Below are positions 46,155-58,816 of a stretch of DNA of 64,000 nt, one piece after another. Position 1 is the first letter of the stretch. Each line of letters opens with the position of its first letter. The position numbers and the translations under genes were made by a program. The DNA is taken from assembly GCF_964340395.1 (NCBI RefSeq), contig NC_135553.1, positions 21,744,949 to 21,808,948 on the forward strand, written 5' to 3'. The notes under the pieces were generated by a model that made no database searches, was not told the DNA's origin, and saw nothing but the letters and a program-made list of their open reading frames with translations. The DNA comes from Glandiceps talaboti. Its lineage: Eukaryota > Hemichordata > Enteropneusta > Spengelidae.

Positions 46155-47880
46155 TACAGGAGGCAAGACAGCTGGTTCGGACAGTGTCCTGGGGTGAATT
46201 TTAAATGTCATGTCCAGAATTTTGTGTTCATTATTTTATTGTGATACCGGAATATTTCCTATAGATTGAACCAAGGTTATCATAACTGTGCCTATTTATA
46301 AGAAAGGACCTGCTACAAACGTACCAATAACTATAGAGGACTTTCTCTTTAAGAATTTTTAGTAAACCTTCACTAAGCAACTTTATTGTTTGGCGGAGGT
46401 TTCTGAAAAAAATCGACAAGGCGTAAGATGGATTTAGAAGAGGACATTCTACTATTGATAACGTATTCATTTTACAGTAGATTATTCAATAAAATATCTG
46501 ACAATGAAAAAAGGGAAATTTTATTGCGTCTTCATCGATTTTTTCCAATGCATTTGATGACATTGACAACGACAACGCTAAAGGTTATGGTATCTTCTTT
46601 TGAAGGGAGGTGTCAGAAGAAAAATGTTCCGAATGTTTAACAGTATTAATAATAGTGTGAAGTCATGTGTACATACCAGTGAAGGTAATATAGAACATAT
46701 GACTGTCCTATTGGTTTACACAAAGGATGTATGCTAAACCCTTTCCTGGTTTCCCTTTTTATGAACGAATTAGCAAGAGCGTTACAAAATACAGGCCAAC
46801 CTGGTGTTCACCTTTCCCCCGTCTTGATAGAAATCTTTTGTTTATTATTTGCTGATGATGTGGTCGTGTTTTCTGACACAATAATGGGTCTTCAAAAACT
46901 GTTGACCACTCTAAATGAATACTGCGATAAATGGAAGTTGACCGTAAACTTATCAAAGACAAAAGTAGTTGTTTTTAAGAATGGGGTATATGTGTCAAAG
47001 AATGAAAAGTGGTATTTTAGAAGACAGACACGTGAAGTTATTTCGTAATATAAGTATTTGTGATGTTATTATCTTGTCGTCTGAAGTGGTCACATGCCAC
47101 TGAACTGTTCTTGTATCAACAGGACAGAAAAGCGTTTATGAGTATTTGCAGTAGATGTAATAGGGTTGGCACTTTGTCCTATACTACTTTTTTCGAATTT
47201 TTGATACGATGGTTTCACCCATTTTTAAAGTATGGCTCCGAAGTATGGGGTTTTCAAAGTGATGTGTTACTAGAAAGAGTGCACCTTTTAGCTTGGGTGC
47301 ATCATAATGTGTCCCAAATTGTCCTGTACTTGGAGAATGTGGACGGTACCCAATATATATGACAATAGCGAAAACATGATAAAAAGTATTAGGCTAAACT
47401 AGTAAACATGCCAAATTCTAGGAAATGTTATAGTATGCTAGAAAAGTATTTCTTTACTCTAAGACTTAAAGTTGGTAAATATCAAAAGGGGTTTGCACGT
47501 TTTAGCTGTTCAGCCCACTGTTTTTAAATATAAGCTGGGAGAAGAAATGGTATTGAAAGACGAGATCGTATTTGCACTCGTTGTGATGTTGGAGAGGCAG
47601 AGGATGAATTTCATTTCCTATTGAAATGTAAATTTTTGACCAGTATCGCAACAAATTTATTCCTCAATACTATTACCCTCCATATGACAAGTTTATTGAA
47701 ATAATACGAACTGACGACGAAACTTACTGGAAAAAATCAGCTGTATTCCTCTTTCACGCGCTTTCTTTTAGGACAGATGCAGATGATTTGTAGTATGTAA
47801 GCCATGAACATAATGACCTAAAACATTACTATCAATGATATCAGTAATTCGATTATAAAACCCATATAAGGTCACACTGG
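46155..47880 (+). mobile_element. LINE-A remnant, copy 3 (best preserved RT)
   Basis: Pieces in order: KTAGSDSVLG near 46165, a YRGLSL region near 46330, LNPFLVSLFMNELARALQNTGQPGVHLSP from 46731, LLFADDVVVFSDT with an intact FADD box near 46850, YCDKWKLTVNLSKTKVVVFKNG, KYGSEVWGFQSDVLLERVHLLAW near 47230-47300, and a Cys-rich C-terminus (RCDVGEAEDEFHFLLKC) near 47580-47630. The longest open piece is 105 codons (46731-47048). Dead through frameshifts. Confidence 0.78.
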
Positions 47881-49460
47881 TAGCAGCATATATCGTATTT
47901 TGCATACATGCATGACTTATAAAATCGAACTTTCAGAAATATAGATCGTATACATCCATCATGACATCGCTCGCTTGGTAAGTAGAACTTTTGAAAATTG
48001 ACTATAAATACAATGATACAATATCATGAAAAATCCATACAGGAAGATTCACATTATCTGACACGACAATCAGGGTTTGTAGGCACTGTTGCAGCTGTAT
48101 TGGATAGTGTTTCCCCAATGTTCAATGGTCAACAGTTCCAGTTGGGGATTCTTGTTGGCTCAAAGGAGTACTGGACCGAATAAGAATTTATTGTTGACTG
48201 AATGTGTTGATAACATTTGATGTCAAAAGCTTGTCGAGGCATGTCATAGTCGAGTCATGTATGTGACTGGTGTTGGAAGGATGTCAATAACAACTATTTA
48301 ATTTGAAATGTCGTGCAAAAATGTCAAATCTGGATATACCTCTCAGTTCTTCAAATGATTTCTAGTCTAATTGGCTTCGCATAATTTGGACGCTGGCCTT
48401 TCAATTGTAGTCATTTATAACGAACCTGGCTGCTCTTCATTGAACCTATTCTAGCCCCTCTTTAAAATTTCCAGAATTAAATATTGTTATGAGGATTCCA
48501 CTGTGTGTAGTCGTATTGAACCTGAGGTCTTACAAGTGTGAAGGGGCAATGTGGTTAACTTTACTGCTAAGATTGTAAAGATGACACTGGAGCAGTCCTC
48601 ATATGCTCCTTGCTTTGCCAGTGATTTGTCAGATATGCTGGTTCCTGTGAAGATGACAGGTATAACACTTCAATGATATGGATGGTGATTGACTGTTGAA
48701 AGCTGTTCATTATCTATGTTGTAAAATGTATGGGTCGGGTTGCGTTTATTTGTAACATGCACTCTGTGACATTTGGAGACATTGAATTTCATTTGCCATT
48801 TATGATTCATTTGCCCAAAGGTGAGAATGGGTCAATGTCTTTCGGTAATTGTTAACTATTATCGGTGTTTTTAACTTCTTTGTATGATATGCAATCGCCA
48901 GCAAATAATCTGATGTTTAACCAAATTTGGTCTGATCATGTATAATATAATACATAAAGAAATCAAAGGGAAAATTCAGAAAAATAATTTATATTCTTAC
49001 GCATTTCTTGGCCTCTTACCAGACAAACAGTAGTTTCATTGGCCTATATATGTGTAGATTTAGCTGCAATTTCGATGACTGGAACACTGCTCGATACTTA
49101 CCAGTAGTTACAGCTGTTTCGGCTTAAATAGAATTTGTTAAAAAATGCCTTTTTAATTAACACTTGTGTGTGCCCGCAGAGGGATAATACTATAAACTGT
49201 CCATAAATTGTTCGCGCTTATCAATAATTCTCGTTAATAACAAAGATGGAATTTCACCATGGCATGTTTTTGATCGATACTGAGACTTTTGTTCCACACT
49301 CCATGTGTGCATTACATTAGACACGATTGAAAATAATTTCAACCTTTTGCTTATATTTGGACCCTCTAGCACAAGGTTAAGTGATATTGCATTTACCGAG
49401 AAATTGTAACATACTCATTTACTATGTGCACAATTATCACAAACCACTAAAGGCTGTGAG
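47881..49460 (-). mobile_element. LINE-B reverse transcriptase remnant, copy 3
   Basis: Minus-strand remnant equivalent to 1896-3405, with the LFAGD-equivalent near 48895, and a VWDPHNNI-like box near 48490-48510, typical of CR1/jockey-like LINEs. Heavily decayed. Confidence 0.65.
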
Positions 49461-50220
49461 TGAAAAGATTAGAAAATATTCAATAAAATAAATGTTTCAA
49501 CTTGCTCAATAGCTGTAGTGACTAAAATTGTCATTAGAATTTTAGTTCATGACTGTAACATTGTTAGCGTCTTACAGGTCAAACAGTATATTTGAAGAAT
49601 TGGCTCTTGTCTGTCTTTTGTTGGTAGAAATGTGGATGCCATGGAAATCTACTCGATAAGCGGTAGCAGTGAGACTAGCCTCAGTGTAGGTTTGCTGCTA
49701 GACCCCTCGGGCTATTCTGCTTACTGCGAACGCAACCTAATGCTGCTATTGAGGGTGTCCGTACAGAGGTACTCTAGCTCATTACCTGTGAGCTTTATTC
49801 AGCAACCCCAAACTGCAGATCGAAGGTCTTGCTACAAGTCTAGCCTCAGATTGAACTGGAAACTGAATCTGATAGTATTGACAATGTCCATATGGCATAT
49901 TGGAGAGGAATGGTCGCTCTTTTATGATTGACGCAATATAGTTCAACCAACAGGTGATGTAGATCACCGTCAAGTGTTCAAATACATGTCAAGCTGTCTG
50001 GCAAGTTTAGTCTTCCAGAACTTCAGAATTCTTCAACAAAATGCAAAACAACAGTAGCAATTGGCTTACCAGCAATATAAATGATGAAGGCATGTACTTG
50101 ACGGAGAAGGATAATGATAAAAACACAACAATTTCAGTGTAAAATAACTTATAAACAACAACTTGCTGACTTCTTCACTTTTTTTCTGTCTGCATGATTC
50201 ACGACGTCATCTGTCACCTA
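49461..50220. other. Unit flank and unassigned sequence before the BEL/Pao fragment
   Basis: 49510-49670 is the shared upstream block of the duplicated unit (compare 3650-3860 and 34160-34340). 49660-49890 resembles an inverted version of repeats near 4220-4340 and 35030-35135. The remainder has no recognisable content; it might include the LTR of the adjoining BEL/Pao piece, but I cannot show this. Confidence 0.4.
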
Positions 50221-50224
50221 CTCT

Positions 50225-50985
50225 AGACTCAGTCTTCGTAGTTCCATTCTCCGCTCCGTGACCAACTGATTTGGTCACCTCTTCATGTGTAGTTACCTTG
50301 AAGCAGACATGTTTCTTGAATGCGACCAAGAGACCAATGTCCTTTTGAGTATGAAAGGTTCACTAAATTTCGTCTGTCACTTGTGCATTTCCAAAGATTG
50401 CTTATCCCTAGCGATGACAAATCTAACAGAGACACTGCCATCACCATAAGCACTGCTAAGCTTTAAGATATGTCACTGCTTCATATGCTTGGTTGGAGGC
50501 ATCAGTGAAGGTGTGAAAAGATGTATATTCTGTTGGATAGTACTGATAACATCTTTGGACAACCATTTCACTGTCAAAAGGTAACTTAGAGAACCATTGT
50601 ATTGTTTGACTGGATACATCTGGAAGAAATTCATCATCCCACCCAAGATCCATGCCTCCTGTAATAATTTTTTAGCTCTGATAATGTATGGTGCAAGGAA
50701 CTGCAGGGGATCGAACAAGGCTGCTACACGACTGAGACTAAATCTCTTGGTGTGGAAGGCTGCTCAGAGAAATCAAATCAAATCCAAACTTCTCCGTTGC
50801 AGCATCCCATCTAACTCCGAGTGTTTTTACACTTGGAAGTTTTGATTTCTCAACCTTGACACCTGTTCCTGCACCACCGTCGTATATGAAATCCTGCTTT
50901 TGATAATAGGTCAGTCAGCTGTTCACAGACTCGTATTGCCTCGTCCCCGTTGTCTTCAGACTCCATAACAGAACATAACGGAACC
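50225..50985 (-). mobile_element. BEL/Pao-type retrotransposon fragment (RT end and RNase H)
   Basis: The minus strand reads, in order: DEAIRVCEQLTDLLSKAGFHIRRW (after the RT catalytic box), FDPLQFLAPYIIRAKKLLQEAW (the FDPLG-LAP signature of BEL/Pao polymerases), DEFLPDVSSQTIQWFSKLPF, and FHTFTDASNQAYEAVTYLK (RNase H start). Frame changes and stops separate the pieces. The right end is cut by the partial LINE-B copy at 50986. Not seen in the other units. Confidence 0.8.
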
Positions 50986-52510
50986 CATATATGGTCACAC
51001 TGGTAGCAGCTTGTATCGTATTTTGCATACATGCATGAAGTATAAAATCAAGCTTACAGAAATACACAACATATATTTCCATCATGACATCGCTCATTGG
51101 GTAAGTAGAACTTTTTAAAACTGAATATAAATACAATGATACAATATCATGAACAAATCCATACAGAAGGATTCACATTATCTGATATGACATCCAAGGT
51201 TTGTAAGCATTGTTCCGGCTGTATTTGATAGTGTTTCCCTAATGTTCAACAGTCAACAGTTCCAGTTGGGGATTGTTGTTGGCTCAAACGAATACCGGAC
51301 TGAGTAAGGATTTATTGTTGACTGAATACGTTAACAACATTTGATATCACAAGTTTGTCGAGGCATGACAGTCATACATGTGACTGGTGGTGGAAGGATG
51401 CCGACAGCAATTGTTTGGAATGTTGTACATCAACGTTTTCTGGATATAGCTCTCGGTTCTTCAAGCGTGGTTGGTTCAGCATACTTTTGACACTGGCCTT
51501 CCAATTGTAGTCATTTATAACGAACCCGACTATTCTTCATTGAACCTTTTCTAGCACCTCTTTCAAGACTTAACTTAAATGTTGTTATGAGGATCCCATT
51601 TTGTGGAGCAGTATTCAACTCGAGGTCTTACTAGATGAGGGTGGCAATGCCCTTAACGTTATGACTAGGGTTGTAAAGATGACACTGGAATAGACCTCAT
51701 ATTCTCCATGCCTTCGCCACTGATTTGTCCGATGTGCTGGTTCCAGTGAAGATGATATGACAGTTCAATGCCTAGATATGGATGGTGATTGACTGTTGAA
51801 AGTTGTGTATTGTCTATGTTGTAAAGTATATGGGTCGGTAAAGTATATGGTAAAGTATATGCATTGTCTGACATTTGGAGACAATACATTTCATTTGCCA
51901 TTTTTTTGCCCAAAAGTGTGAATAGGTTAAAATCTTTCTGTAATTATTGACTATCATCGGCGTTCTTAACTTCTCTGTATGATATGCAGTCGCCAGCAAA
52001 TAATATGATGTTTAAACCAACTTGGTCTGTTACGACAGGCATAGAGAAATCAAAGGAAAGAGTGTGAAAAATCATTTATATTACACATTTATTGGCGTCT
52101 TACAAGACAAACAGTAGTTTCATTGGCTTGCGTCTGTGTAAATTTAATTGCAATTTCGATTACAGGAACACTGCTTGATACTTACCAGTAGTTACAGCTG
52201 TTTCGGCTTCAATAGAATTAGTTTAGTTTTTTTAAGAACCTTATGATTAACAATTGTGTGTGCGCTAAGGGAAATAATACTATAAACTGTCCATAAATTT
52301 TTTGTGCTTATCAATAATTCTCGTTAATAACAAAGATAGAATTTTACCAGTTTTCTGATCGATATCACGACCTTTGTTCCACACGCCATCTGTGCATTAC
52401 ATTAGACATGATTGAAAAGAATTGAACCTTTTGAATCTATTTGAACCCGCTAGCACAAGGTAAAGTAATATTGCAGGTACCAAGAATTAGTAATGTATTT
52501 ATTTACTGTG
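50986..52510 (-). mobile_element. LINE-B remnant, extra partial copy
   Basis: Fourth copy of the LINE-B block, here without LINE-A beside it. It shares text with 48200-49450 and 1896-3405, including the LFAGD segment near 51995. A short local triplication of GTAAAGTATATG occurs near 51822-51860. Together with 47881-49460 it makes a local direct duplication upstream of gene C. Confidence 0.65.
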
Positions 52511-52794
52511 TACACAATTATCACAAACCAATAAAGCTTAAATAAATGTTTGAACTTCAGTTATATTTATTGCATAATCCTATTGTTTCAATTATTGTCA
52601 AATGTCATTTGTCTCACAGTACGTTTGGTGTTAACTTTCTCTATTGTATATATAATTTATTTAATTATGTATATGGATATTTCTTGTCTGAAATGCACTT
52701 AAATAAATATTTAATATTATATAATAATAATTTTAATAATAATCTAGTTTTTTTGCATATCAACCCCCCCCCCCCTACATACGATAGTTTGTTA

Positions 52795-53050
52795 TGCTGT
52801 GTTCAAAAAAGGTGTCATTTTTAAGAACATCCATTGCCATGGTAACGATAAACAATAATAACACAATAATATGCTGATTATTTTTTTCCAAAATTTAACA
52901 GAAAACATGAATAACAAATAAAATTTCGTAAAATAAATTCTTTGTCATGTATAGGAGTTGTCTGTTGCAACAAAAATTGTCTAAAATAGGATAGCTGTAC
53001 ATGTTTCCATTGAAACGTACAGTATAGTAGGCTTAAAAATGTTGTTTGGT
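52795..53050. repeat. Single unit of the CCATGGTAAC repeat
   Basis: Aligns by eye with the tandem units at 30080-30380 (CATCCATTGCCATGGTAAC, CAACAAAAATTGTCTAAAATAGGA). It is directly followed by Penelope-related sequence. Confidence 0.6.
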
Positions 53051-53118
53051 AAGATACAAGTGTATCTGACAAATAATGTTATAAATTTCATAATAATCAG
53101 GTTTATTACAGGACACAC

Positions 53119-53530
<412 letters not shown>

Positions 53531-53786
53531 TGTATTTATATGTGTAAGGTGTGAAAGAATTTATTGAAAGTTAATTGTGTATTGTTTCTATGCATATAAG
53601 GGGTCCTCAGATTTGTCAGGTGATGTTCCTTTTGAAGTTCGCTATGTAGAACTTGTTTTCGTGTCGGCACTTCGAGATGAGTTCAGATTTTTTGTTGAGA
53701 AGTATTTGTTTGTCGGCGTTGAGGATGCATGTCAAAGAGTTACAACCAAGAAAAAGTTCCAATACTACCAAAACTATATATATTGA

Positions 53787-53976
53787 ACACATATTGCCTG
53801 GTCATGAGGGCTATAGCACCCGTTTATTACACCCGAGGGACTGTGAGTTACCAGAATCACATGCTATTTCCCGAGGCCAAAGGCCGAGGGAAATAGCATG
53901 TGATTCTGGTAACTCACAGTCACGAGGGGGTAATGAACGGGTGCTATAGCCCGAATATAGGACAGGCAATATGTGT
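53787..53976. repeat. Foldback element: about 90-bp inverted repeat arms
   Basis: The left arm (ACACATATTGCCTG, GGGCTATAGCACCCGTT, GACTGTGAGTTACCAGAATC, ACATGCTATTTCCC) returns as its reverse complement to 53976 around GGCCAAAGGCC near 53875-53885. The innermost about 45 bp per side are nearly perfect; the outer parts have small mismatches. The spacer is almost nil, so a cruciform or RNA hairpin is possible. Confidence 0.8.
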
Positions 53977-54061
53977 TTTATAATATACCTCATGCTGTGA
54001 ACTCGCGGAGGCAGACGACATCGTCAGAAGCTGCCATTTTGACCTGCTAGTGAACGCGCGG

Positions 54062-54113
54062 TGGTCACGTGACCATGTAAAAGTTGAAGGAACTATTTCC
54101 CTAGGGAAATAGT
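54062..54113. repeat. Two perfect short palindromes
   Basis: TGGTCACGTGACCA (54062-54075) is a 14 bp perfect palindrome with an E-box core. A 22 bp perfect palindrome at 54092-54113 is centred on CCCTAGGG. Its half (CTATTTCCC) is also in the arms of the foldback at 53787-53976, which suggests one larger element. Confidence 0.7.
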
Positions 54114-54174
54114 CATTCTATTTTCCTATCACATGACTGTTTCTAGCAAATCATGGCAAAGCATTATCACTAGG

Positions 54175-54176
<2 letters not shown>

Positions 54177-54268
<92 letters not shown>
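54177..54268. repeat. (AT)n microsatellite
   Basis: About 90 bp of AT just before the conserved 5' flank of gene C. Confidence 0.96.
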
Positions 54269-54272
<4 letters not shown>

Positions 54273-54387
54273 TTCTCACTGTAGTGACTTTGTCATCTCG
54301 ATCGCACAACTAGAGAACGTCATTGTTGTGATGAGCAGAATAGATTCGCAATGGTCGAACAGTCGCAACAGTCACTGCACGCACGGA

Positions 54388-54598
54388 CAATAGACTATTT
54401 ACAGAAGGCCATGTTATTTCGTTCGGACCAATGACAACATGTCTAAGAACGTTGCAATAGTCATAATTCTATACATAAATAAACAATATTAAAGCATTAT
54501 CACATTGTACGAATGATACATGTAAAACGTTTTGAGTACTATATCATCGACAACATTAATCTACGTCATCAATAATCAGATGTCGGCTCTTTGCTTTT
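54388..54598 (+). promoter_or_regulatory. Conserved 5' flank / candidate promoter of gene C
   Basis: Counterpart of the flanks of A and B. The CCAAT box is at 54428-54432 (CGGACCAATGACAAC). The ATG equivalent to that of A and B is at 54580 but is out of frame here, because C has one base more than A in the following 20 bp. Confidence 0.35.
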
Positions 54599-55710
54599 AT
54601 GCTAATATTTCACCCATTGTCCTCTAGGTATTTACATATCAGGGTTACCAAACAAGTTTTCCTCTTCATATTCGTTTGCACTTGTACATTCGGATGGATG
54701 CTCTACTGGGACACATTTGGAACCGGAGTATCTAAGGGCACTCTTCCTGCCTACCATTCCACTCAAAATTCCCAAACCCGGATGGACGGCATATTAAGTA
54801 TTTTGTCTTCTTTTACTGAAATAAACAGCGATGGAAAGAAGTCTTTGGCAACAAATATGGAAAATAAGGCAGTTGATAAAGATTCGACGAACGACACTGC
54901 ATCTTATAAGGCAGTCGAGAAAGATTTGACAAAGGACAGTCCATCTCATAAGGCAGTCGCTAAACATTCTACAAACGACAGTGTATCCCATACGGTAGTT
55001 GAGAAACATTCGACAAAGGACAGTGTATCTGATAAGGCAGTCGAGAAAGGTTTGATGAAGGACACTGTAGCTAATCCTAACACAGGAAGATACCTATTAC
55101 CAATCTTATACTACAATGCTGCTGTTAACTATTTGTACTCGAATTTCAAGGTTGCAGCAATAATGGCAATGTATCAAAAGAGATCCATTGTAGAAATATC
55201 GTTCCCAATACATGGCAGTCAAGGTAGAGGGTTAGAAAAGGACTTGAGAACGTTCAAGACCACTTTTGATGTAAAGGAATTCAATAAAGTGCTTCATACC
55301 ACATCACTGGAGGACTTTAAAAGAGAATGTAACAACACAGTGAACGTTGTTATGATGCCAATGTCCAGTATAAACTCGACATATAGGTTAGAAAATTATG
55401 AAATGCACAGACTGATATATTCGAAGTTGTATGGAATTGATCTTCCGATAATAAGTAAAGATCACAAAAGAAGACTACTGTACGATTCTGGCGTTGGTCC
55501 ACAAACTGAACAAATGAAATGTTTAGGAATGTTCTACATGTTGGGGTATCACCTTGATGAAATACCCAACGTAAATAATATCTCCGAGAAGATGAATAAA
55601 CACCTTCAGCCATCAACGACAATTCGAGAGGTAGCGAAAGCTGCAATGGCACAGATTTGTGATGGAAAACCTTATCTTGCGATACATTGGAGGAATAAGT
55701 CCGGGGAAGG
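54599..55710 (+). CDS. Gene C exon 1: O-fucosyltransferase-like, with expanded stem repeat
   Basis: The first in-frame ATG is 54599; an acceptor-like CCTCTAG ends at 54627, so the coding start is less certain than in A. Signal anchor VFLFIFVCTCTFGWMLYW. The stem carries four 14-residue units (54887-55054) where A and B carry one. The catalytic part begins GRYLLPILYYNAAVNYLYSNF and the exon ends IHWRNKSGE, with GG before GTAAGA. Frame intact. By similarity it is nearer to gene A (shared GLMKDTVANPN and PILYYNAAVNY) than to B. Confidence 0.8.
54887..55054 (+). repeat. 42-bp coding minisatellite, four units, in gene C exon 1
   Basis: Four in-frame 14-codon units of type TKDSVSHKAVEKHS, differing at several codons. 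Genes A and B have one unit at this place. The unit is a multiple of three, so expansion lengthens the Ser/Thr/Lys stem without shifting frame. Confidence 0.88.
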
Positions 55711-55817
55711 GTAAGATCAAGTTTGATTAATTGTAACGATGAACTACATATATCTAACATATGTTCCACTGAAAAATATGTATGTATGTAAGCATATAAT
55801 TATGTATATGTATGTAT

Positions 55818-55819
<2 letters not shown>

Positions 55820-55901
<82 letters not shown>

Positions 55902-55936
55902 GGCAGGCAGGCAGAGAGAGAGAGAGAGAGAGAGAG
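55820..55936. repeat. (AGAC)n plus (AG)n microsatellite
   Basis: About 21 GACA units, a few GGCA units, then AG units, in intron 1 of gene C at the place of (GA)n in A. Confidence 0.95.
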
Positions 55937-56126
55937 ATAGACTTTTTCTGGGATCACCAGATGGCTATTACATTCAGATGTCAAGGTGTGTGTGTGTCTG
56001 TGTGTCTGTGTATGTGTATGCATATGTGTGTATGTGTGTGTATATATGCGTCTCTGTATGTGTACATTCATAACCCTTAAGAATTATGTGATTGTTAATT
56101 ACAAATTATGTCTCTTTTTTCCAAAG

Positions 56127-56271
56127 ATGCCAAGGTGGTTGTGATCAGAAAACATACCATATGATTTTACAAATTAATGAAAATGCTATAAACGTGGTTG
56201 AGGATATCCGTATGTTACTTAATCAATATAATCTGTCGTGCACATATGTTGCTTATCCACAATATGCAGCG
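56127..56271 (+). CDS. Gene C exon 2 (O-fucosyltransferase-like)
   Basis: Acceptor T6CCAAAG, donor GCG|GTAAGT; 145 bp. It encodes CQGGCDQKTYHMILQINENA, VVEDIRMLLNQYNL and CTYVAYPQYAA. Same phases as in A and B. Confidence 0.86.
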
Positions 56272-56327
56272 GTAAGTCACACTCATGTAATCCATGTTTA
56301 CCTTCCGTAAGGAAGGATTGTTATGTT

Positions 56328-56329
<2 letters not shown>

Positions 56330-56392
<63 letters not shown>

Positions 56393-56608
56393 ATGTCTGT
56401 CTGTATGTCTGTATGTCTGTCTGTCTGTCTGCCTGTCTGTCTGTCTGTCTGTCTCTCTACATTACTGTCTTTCTGTCTATGTATGTACGTACGTATGTAC
56501 GTATGTATGTACGTATGTATGTATGTATGTATGTATGTATGTATGTATGTATGTACATGTATGTATGTATGTATGTATGTATGTATGTATGTATGTATGT
56601 ATGTATGT
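56330..56608. repeat. (CTGT)n and (TATG)n compound microsatellite, gene C intron 2
   Basis: Same arrangement and distance from exon 2 as 37248-37505 in gene B, followed by the same flank (CTACTGCATCAATTCT). Confidence 0.93.
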
Positions 56609-57985
56609 GAATATGCCATCCGAAAAACTACTGCATCAATTCTTATGAACTCAACTCCCTAATGTCCATGGCAGGAACTGATTTCGTATATGGAAACAAA
56701 TAAAATATCAAAATAAAATGAGGATTTATATAATTAATGATATTCGATAATTATTTATTTTAAAACAGATCATTTCATATCAATATAATTTGGAACACTA
56801 AATGACGATAACAAATCACACGCATCCTAGAAAGGTATTTGATGTAACCTTTATTTTAATGAATAATTTGCGTTATGGATGCCTTTCCATAATTAGGTTG
56901 TATCTTAAGGATACAGGCTTTATTTTTCAGATAATGTAGTGAATATATCAATAACAACAATGTTCACTTGTCCGATTTAGCTCGTCATGTAGCTTTAATT
57001 TTAAGAGTCATTTGTATAATTCATAATTTGGCAAAGTAGGCACTATCTTAAGAATGCAAGCATATTTTTTTTAATAATTTTGATACATACATAAACACAA
57101 TGCCCTTGCCCGATGTCTTTTTTTTTTTGTGGATTCTAGGACAATTCGTAGGGCAACTGCCCTTGGATACGGCACTCAGTTTATTGAAATAGAGAGCAAA
57201 GTAATCAGAAGAAATTAAAATGTCCATCGAGATTAATACAAATTTCATCTTTCTAAGATAAGAAAACGGTACTTCTTTCAAAATCATATCGTAAGTTTCC
57301 AGATATTCCATTTGTAAATATAGTGTTATAGTTTATAACTGCAGGTTGTGGGCTATACCATACCCTGAGACAGTTCAATACACGTCGATTCTCAAAATCT
57401 TTATTACGGGCGATATAAAATTCTGCAGAATTCTGCTAACACTTTCCTTATTTACAATATGCTCTATGCACGTAATGCACACATGAAATGTGCAAATGAA
57501 TTTAATACAATTTTCTTCATAAATCAAACTGATTGTCAGAGAGCCTTCGGTCAATACAGGTGGGTAGGGCCGGGGGAATTAGGAAGTGGGGTGCCACATT
57601 TCAGAAATTGGTTCTAATGGAGGGTCATAGAAAATATAGAAAGGGGAGAATAACATTTTGTTTTTGTTCATTTTTTTCTTCTGTAAGGAAGGATATATAT
57701 TAGGGGGAGGAGTCTGTGTGTATGTGGGTGGGGGTGTCACCATTCTTTTAAAAAAACGGCTGGCTCAATTCAAACAAAATTTCGTACACGTGTTCCGTAG
57801 GGTAATGGCAAAACGTGATTAAGTTTTGGTAAAACTTTCATCGATATTAGTGAGCAATTTACGTAATTAATAGTTTTAGGTAATTTGGCTACATCTCAAG
57901 AATGCATGCTTCCTCTGACTCTTCTTTGTTGCAACACTCAAAGTTTAGCCAAATGATTGTCGCATAATCCATGAGAATTAATCAG
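56609..57985. other. Non-coding part of gene C intron 2
   Basis: No gene seen. 56680-57660 follows the gene B intron 37560-38410 with moderate divergence. After about 57665 the similarity to B stops, which marks the left edge of the insertions described next. Confidence 0.5.
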
Positions 57986-57989
57986 GTTT

Positions 57990-58395
57990 TAATCACTGTA
58001 TATTCATTGCAGATAACATTCGTAGGCTTTTAGAAATCATATATCTTTATGCGAGGGAGGAGTTGCCAGGTGTTGTTTTCATTGCCGATTTTGAAAAAAA
58101 AAACATTCGATAAAGTTAGATGGGACCTTATCATAAGAAGTCTTGAATTTTTCAATTTTGGATCTTTTATTTCGTGGGTTAAAGTTATATATAGCAGCAT
58201 TTGTAGTCGTATTATTTATTTTGGATACATTTCCGAAACGTTTACCCTATCCAGGGGAGTTAGACAAGGTTGTCCATTGTCACCTTACCTCTTTGTAATT
58301 GTTGTAGAACTGTTAGCAATCAGAGTGAGAGGGTGCAATACAATCAGGGGTTTGCTCACAGGGCTGCCCTACTGGCCGTGGATATAGATGGATTC
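57990..58395 (+). mobile_element. L1/Tx1-like LINE reverse transcriptase fragment
   Basis: The + strand reads DNIRRLLEIIYLYA near 58012, VVFIADFEKAFDKVRWDLII across a frameshift in an A run near 58095, SLEFFNFGSFISWVKVIYSS, and FTLSRGVRQGCPLSPYLFVIVVELLA near 58240-58320. These are the RT finger and palm motifs before the YxDD box. The piece is cut on the right where the (AT)n tract and Penelope-like element begin. Confidence 0.8.
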
Positions 58396-58423
58396 ATATA
58401 CAATTTCAGTACTTCTGGCATAG

Positions 58424-58542
<119 letters not shown>

Positions 58543-58568
58543 TTGGTAGTACTGGAACTCTTTCTTTG

Positions 58569-58609
58569 GTGTAACTCGGAGTTTCACGCATATTGCGATC
58601 ATCAGACAC
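58569..58609 (-). ncRNA. Type I hammerhead ribozyme motif, 3' end of the Penelope-like element (sense)
   Basis: Minus strand: stem I GTGT (58606-58609) with ACAC (58569-58572), core CTGATGA at 58599-58605, stem II CGCA/TGCG with an ATA loop and a T-T mismatch at its base, core GAAA at 58582-58585, stem III ACT/AGT with a CCG triloop, and GTT at the expected cleavage position. All core bases of the known motif are present. Very short stem III hammerheads often work best as dimers; activity here is untested. Confidence 0.8.
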
Positions 58610-58816
58610 TCTGAGGCCTACTCTCTGGGTGTGCTGTATATATACATGTAGAGTGTAGACAATAGAAATACCATCACTATTGTCTGTGTCGGTGGGTAGG
58701 TGTTGTATGTGTGGAGGTGTTGGTTGTTATTGTGTGGGTTATTGGGTGCGGACAAGTAAGTGTTGGCGGGTTGTTACATGTTGGGCTTTGATGTTCCGTT
58801 AGTTAACGGGTTTAGT

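Noticed and set aside
53700-53786. A fifth hammerhead next to the Penelope-like box near 53740
   Set aside because: The terminal box is recognisable (GAGTTACAACCAAGAAAAAG) but the CTGATGA and GAAA cores are absent.
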